Assembly (NCBI GenBank): GCA_026990725.1
Contig: JALXCX010000016.1
Coordinates: 1-9,111 of the forward strand
DNA from: Desulfobulbaceae bacterium
GTDB taxonomy: Bacteria; Desulfobacterota; Desulfobulbia; Desulfobulbales; Desulfobulbaceae
DNA length: 9,111 nt
Direction of reading: 5' to 3'
Below the pieces are notes generated by a model, which saw only the letters and a list, made by a program, of their open reading frames with translations, did not search any database and was not told the origin of the DNA. The first letter of the stretch is position 1. Each line of letters starts with the position of its first letter. The position numbers were made by a program, and so were the translations under genes. Shown in pieces: positions 6,166-9,111 of this stretch.

Positions 6166-7620
6166 CTATCTTTTGCCATCTTTCTTGATAAGTTCTTCGC
6201 AGAACGGGCAGGGGGTAAAACCTGTTTTTAAAGCCACCTGTGCGTTGATAAAGGTAATTGTGCAGTTTTCACAGCGGTAATGCTCACACTCTGGCAGGTG
6301 GAAAACCCTGTTATGGGCATCTGCGTGAATGAGCATATCCTTACTCGCTGATTGTTGTGCTGTTTGGTCTTTTTGTTCAGCATCTGTTTTTCTTCTTCTG
6401 CTCAGTAGTCGTTTTACATTTTTGCCAGTTTTTCGTAACAGGGGAGAAATGTACTTATCTATTACGTCAGCAAAGAATGAAGAGATTATTTCAGGGAAAA
6501 TGGGTCGTTCCTGCTCAACACGCCAGAAAACGAGAACAGTCAGCACGGCAAAAATAATATTAGGAAGCCACATGCCAAATGTAAGTGGCAGGACGAGTTC
6601 TTCAACCAGCGAACTGCAAAATGTAAAGGAGATATAGTAGAAAACAAAGAAGCCCAGTCCCAAAGGAATACCGGCAGCCTTCCGACCCGGTCCGGCCTGC
6701 AATCCAAGGGGAATGCCGAGAATGGAGAGAATAAAACAGCCAACCGGCAAGACCAGGCGCTGTTCGTATTCTGTCAGGTATTGTATACTTTTTTTTGGGA
6801 ATTTTTTGAGCGATTCAGCAGCCTGGAGCAGTTGCTTTTGAGTCATTGCACCTCTGCTGAGATGGGTGACATCGTCGCCGTCAATTCGGGTTGGCGGTTT
6901 GAGCGGGATTTGCAGTTGATAGCGGGAAAATCGTATTATTTGATTATCCTGGTGGTCTGTACTGTGCAGGGTGCCGTTACTGAGAACAATGGTGACCGCC
7001 ATTTCGTTGACATTGGCTGTCATTTTACCACTTTCTGCCATGGTGATGATTGGCTGAAGTCTGTTTCGCATATCGGAAACAAAGACACCTGTCCAGTTTT
7101 CTTTATCATCAACCTGATCGACGTACACAACCAGGTCACCCAGTGCTTCTGTGAATTTTTTTTCCTTGATCCCCTTGTCTATTTTTTCTTTGGCCAGCTG
7201 AAACATAAGTTGCTGCATGGCAACTTCTCCAGCCGGAATCAAACGAACTGAAAAATATCCTGAAATTCCGGCAATAACTGCGGCAACCAATATGACTGGA
7301 GGCAACATCTGCCGAAGGCTGATTCCACAGGCTTTAAGCCCAAGTATTTCACGATCATTTGTCAACCGGGTGAAACCCATTATGACCCCGGCCATACCTG
7401 CCATTGACAGTACATAGAGGAGCATGTGCGGGAAAATATAAGAAAAAAGACGGATAAAGTCAGGCAGATTGATGCCCAGTTCCAGAACGACCTCAAGTAA
7501 GGGAATTAGACGAACGAGAAAGAAAACGCCGTACAAAATAAGGAAACCGGCAAAGAAAGGAGCCAGCAGTTCTGTCGCTATATAGCTGTACAGCAGAAAA
7601 GGGAGTCGTATGTACTGCAT
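6166..7620 (-). CDS. lptF: LptF/LptG-family permease (LptF-like) with C-terminal Cys-cluster extension
   Basis: This is an inner-membrane subunit of the LptBFG ABC complex that extracts lipopolysaccharide and passes it to the Lpt bridge. It has 484 residues against about 360-390 for the family; the excess is at the C terminus. The core shows three N-terminal helices (about 15-40, 55-85, 105-128), a periplasmic jellyroll-like part (about 130-285) and three C-terminal helices (about 289-307, 317-340, 350-367). The segment TRLTNDREILGLKACGIS (84-101) is the conserved coupling helix that contacts LptB. GDLVVYVDQV and GVFVSD (161-183) favour LptF over LptG. After a basic cytoplasmic linker (about 396-412), residues 429-484 hold H441, C445, C450, C453, C471 and C474, ending in GFTPCPFC, an Ada-like zinc-site pattern. 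ATG 7620 has no evident Shine-Dalgarno, and an in-frame TGA (7648-7650) bounds earlier starts. No lptG is adjacent in the window. Confidence 0.88.
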   Translation of the reverse strand: MQYIRLPFLLYSYIATELLAPFFAGFLILYGVFFLVRLIPLLEVVLELGINLPDFIRLFSYIFPHMLLYVLSMAGMAGVIMGFTRLTNDREILGLKACGISLRQMLPPVILVAAVIAGISGYFSVRLIPAGEVAMQQLMFQLAKEKIDKGIKEKKFTEALGDLVVYVDQVDDKENWTGVFVSDMRNRLQPIITMAESGKMTANVNEMAVTIVLSNGTLHSTDHQDNQIIRFSRYQLQIPLKPPTRIDGDDVTHLSRGAMTQKQLLQAAESLKKFPKKSIQYLTEYEQRLVLPVGCFILSILGIPLGLQAGPGRKAAGIPLGLGFFVFYYISFTFCSSLVEELVLPLTFGMWLPNIIFAVLTVLVFWRVEQERPIFPEIISSFFADVIDKYISPLLRKTGKNVKRLLSRRRKTDAEQKDQTAQQSASKDMLIHADAHNRVFHLPECEHYRCENCTITFINAQVALKTGFTPCPFCEELIKKDGKR

Positions 7621-7714
7621 CGTGATTATGTAGTTACCCGACAGGAATCAGGAGCCTGCAATACATAAATATTTTGTTGGCAGTGAGAGATTGAGAAAGA
7701 AAAAAACGGAAACA

Positions 7715-9103
7715 TCACTTTGCATTTTTTATCTGGCTGTTGATATTCATATTAATCCAGTGTTGATCCCACCACTCAACAGGTGTAACAAAAATTCCAT
7801 GAATCAGGATGGAAAAATGCAAGTGGTCACCTCCGGCAAAACCGGTTGCACCGGAATGGGCAATCAGTTCATCTTTTTCTACAATATTGCCTACCTCTGT
7901 ATCAAATCGACTGAGATGAGCATAGAGACTGGCAAGTCCCTGTCCATGGTCAAGAATAACCATATTGCCGTAGATGCCAAGATAGTCGGCAAAAATTACT
8001 TTTCCCCTGTTTGCAGCCTTAATGCCAACCTGGGCAGTTGAGGCAATGTCCATGCCCAGATGTGTTTGATGATCAACAGGTTTGCCCTGGTAATAATAGG
8101 TCCGCTGGTCTGCGTACCCGGCCCGGCCAGCTCCGGGCATACGGAGGAATCTGTCGTGCCAGAGTTGTTCTGCAACCGGATTACTGCAGATTTTTGCAAT
8201 CTGCTGGGCATTGAGTTTACGAATAGTGTTGTTTACATAAAGGTACTGTTCCAGGTCGCTTCCTTTCATCTCGGGATAATGCTCCTGAAATTCGGGAAGT
8301 TTCCTGTTCAAAAAACCATCTGAAACATTAATACGGTCCTTTTTTTCTTTAGCTTTTTTAAAGCGCATGGAAAATGTGGCTTTGCCGGTATTTCCTGCTT
8401 TGTCTTCTGCTATAACCTCTGTCTTTTCAGGCCGTTCACCGTTCCAGGGCAGGGCAATGTAGGCAATAAAAGTTGTCTTGCTGCCGTTAAGCGGATAGCC
8501 CTGGAAGAATGTCGAATTAATCATAACACCATGGTGTTCGCTGGGTTCTGATATTTTGTACACGACAATACCACTGCTCCCCGGCTTTATGTACTGCTGA
8601 GCGTGCTGAATTGTGACTTTTGGTGGCGTTGTATCTATGGTGACGGGTAAGCTGGAAATGGCAGCATTACCCTTGAACATACCGTTTAACGAAAAATCCC
8701 TTACCGTAATGACGAGATTGGCTTTGCCTTGCTTGGCTCCAGCTCTTGTGAGATCCAGGGTGACTTTTTCATGGATTTCTTTTGGACCAGCCTGTTTAAG
8801 CCAGGATTTTCGGGGGAATTTTTTGTTGAACAGCTGATAAATGCCGCCATCCTGTTCCAGCGTGATAATAACTTGCTGGATACCGCTTTTCTTGTCTGAT
8901 GCCTTAAAGGGGAGTTCTACCGGGCCGCCTAAAAAGGATATCTGCTTTTCCAGTGTGAGTTGAGGCTTTTCCCGCTCAAAGAGGAGATATCCCGCAGCGG
9001 CTCCTCCTGCCAGCAGTAAAAAAAGCAGGGTAACCACAACATTTTTCCCCATACCTCCCCGGCGGGAAAATGTACGTCTCCGGCGTTTGTTGAATCGTGC
9101 CAT
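7715..9103 (-). CDS. Membrane-anchored M23 (LytM-type) metallopeptidase with Ig-like regions
   Basis: This is a probable peptidoglycan endopeptidase or LytM-type regulator acting in the periplasm. It has 462 residues. Residues 1-20 are very basic, followed by one membrane helix (about 21-42), an N-in anchor. Two beta-rich regions follow (about 50-155 and 158-248); the second opens with TIDTTPPKVTI and closes with VIAEDKAGNTG, both typical of bacterial Ig-like folds. A linker region of unknown type (about 256-340) precedes the M23 domain (about 342-442). The zinc ligands H348 and D352 (HLGMD) and H429 (HLH), plus the catalytic H396 (LYAHLS), are all present, so it should be active. ATG 9103 is only 8 bases from the window edge, and the frame stays open to it, so an earlier start is possible. 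The lptF-like gene follows after 94 bases on the same strand. Confidence 0.92.
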   Translation of the reverse strand: MARFNKRRRRTFSRRGGMGKNVVVTLLFLLLAGGAAAGYLLFEREKPQLTLEKQISFLGGPVELPFKASDKKSGIQQVIITLEQDGGIYQLFNKKFPRKSWLKQAGPKEIHEKVTLDLTRAGAKQGKANLVITVRDFSLNGMFKGNAAISSLPVTIDTTPPKVTIQHAQQYIKPGSSGIVVYKISEPSEHHGVMINSTFFQGYPLNGSKTTFIAYIALPWNGERPEKTEVIAEDKAGNTGKATFSMRFKKAKEKKDRINVSDGFLNRKLPEFQEHYPEMKGSDLEQYLYVNNTIRKLNAQQIAKICSNPVAEQLWHDRFLRMPGAGRAGYADQRTYYYQGKPVDHQTHLGMDIASTAQVGIKAANRGKVIFADYLGIYGNMVILDHGQGLASLYAHLSRFDTEVGNIVEKDELIAHSGATGFAGGDHLHFSILIHGIFVTPVEWWDQHWINMNINSQIKNAK

Positions 9104-9111
9104 GATAGTTG

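Noticed and set aside
6781..7251. A 156-codon open frame on the + strand inside the lptF-type gene
   Set aside because: It lies wholly antisense to a clear LptF coding region and has no plausible domain; its length follows from the codon use of the real gene.

Overview
The window looks like chromosomal DNA from a Gram-negative bacterium. It encodes two uptake systems that use periplasmic binding proteins and an LptF-type lipopolysaccharide-export permease, which implies an outer membrane. Gene content and protein style resemble Desulfobacterota (sulfate-reducer-like, e.g. Desulfobulbales), but that placement is an impression and was not tested by any search. I see no mobile element, CRISPR array, integrase or prophage gene.

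Left part, + strand (1-2471): the 3' end of an operon for a polar amino-acid ABC importer. Its order is ATPase (5' truncated), a 79-residue two-helix membrane protein of unknown function, the periplasmic binding protein, then one permease. The small protein's stop overlaps the binding-protein start (ATGA).

Middle part, + strand (2472-5899): a 446-base gap, then a tripartite tricarboxylate transporter in the order tctC (binding protein), tctB (small membrane subunit), tctA (large membrane subunit). The gap contains an unlisted 58-codon reading frame with a good ribosome binding site. Its stop codon lies between the tctC ribosome binding site and the tctC start. A 14-pair hairpin sits between tctB and tctA. 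Solute probably enters the periplasm, is bound by TctC and is carried in by TctAB using an ion gradient. The substrate cannot be read from sequence.

Convergent junction (5900-6044): no gene, but two overlapping, mutually exclusive hairpins.

Right part, - strand (9103 down to 6045): a membrane-anchored M23 (LytM-type) peptidase with Ig-like regions, then an lptF-type permease, then tRNA-Arg(CCG). The first two are cell-envelope genes. The LptF protein carries an unusual C-terminal cysteine cluster that looks like a small Ada-type zinc site.

Overall the region is mostly ordinary housekeeping and transport. The best leads are the LptF zinc-like tail, the coupled two-helix protein in the ABC operon, the small frame ahead of tctC, and the tctB-tctA hairpin.
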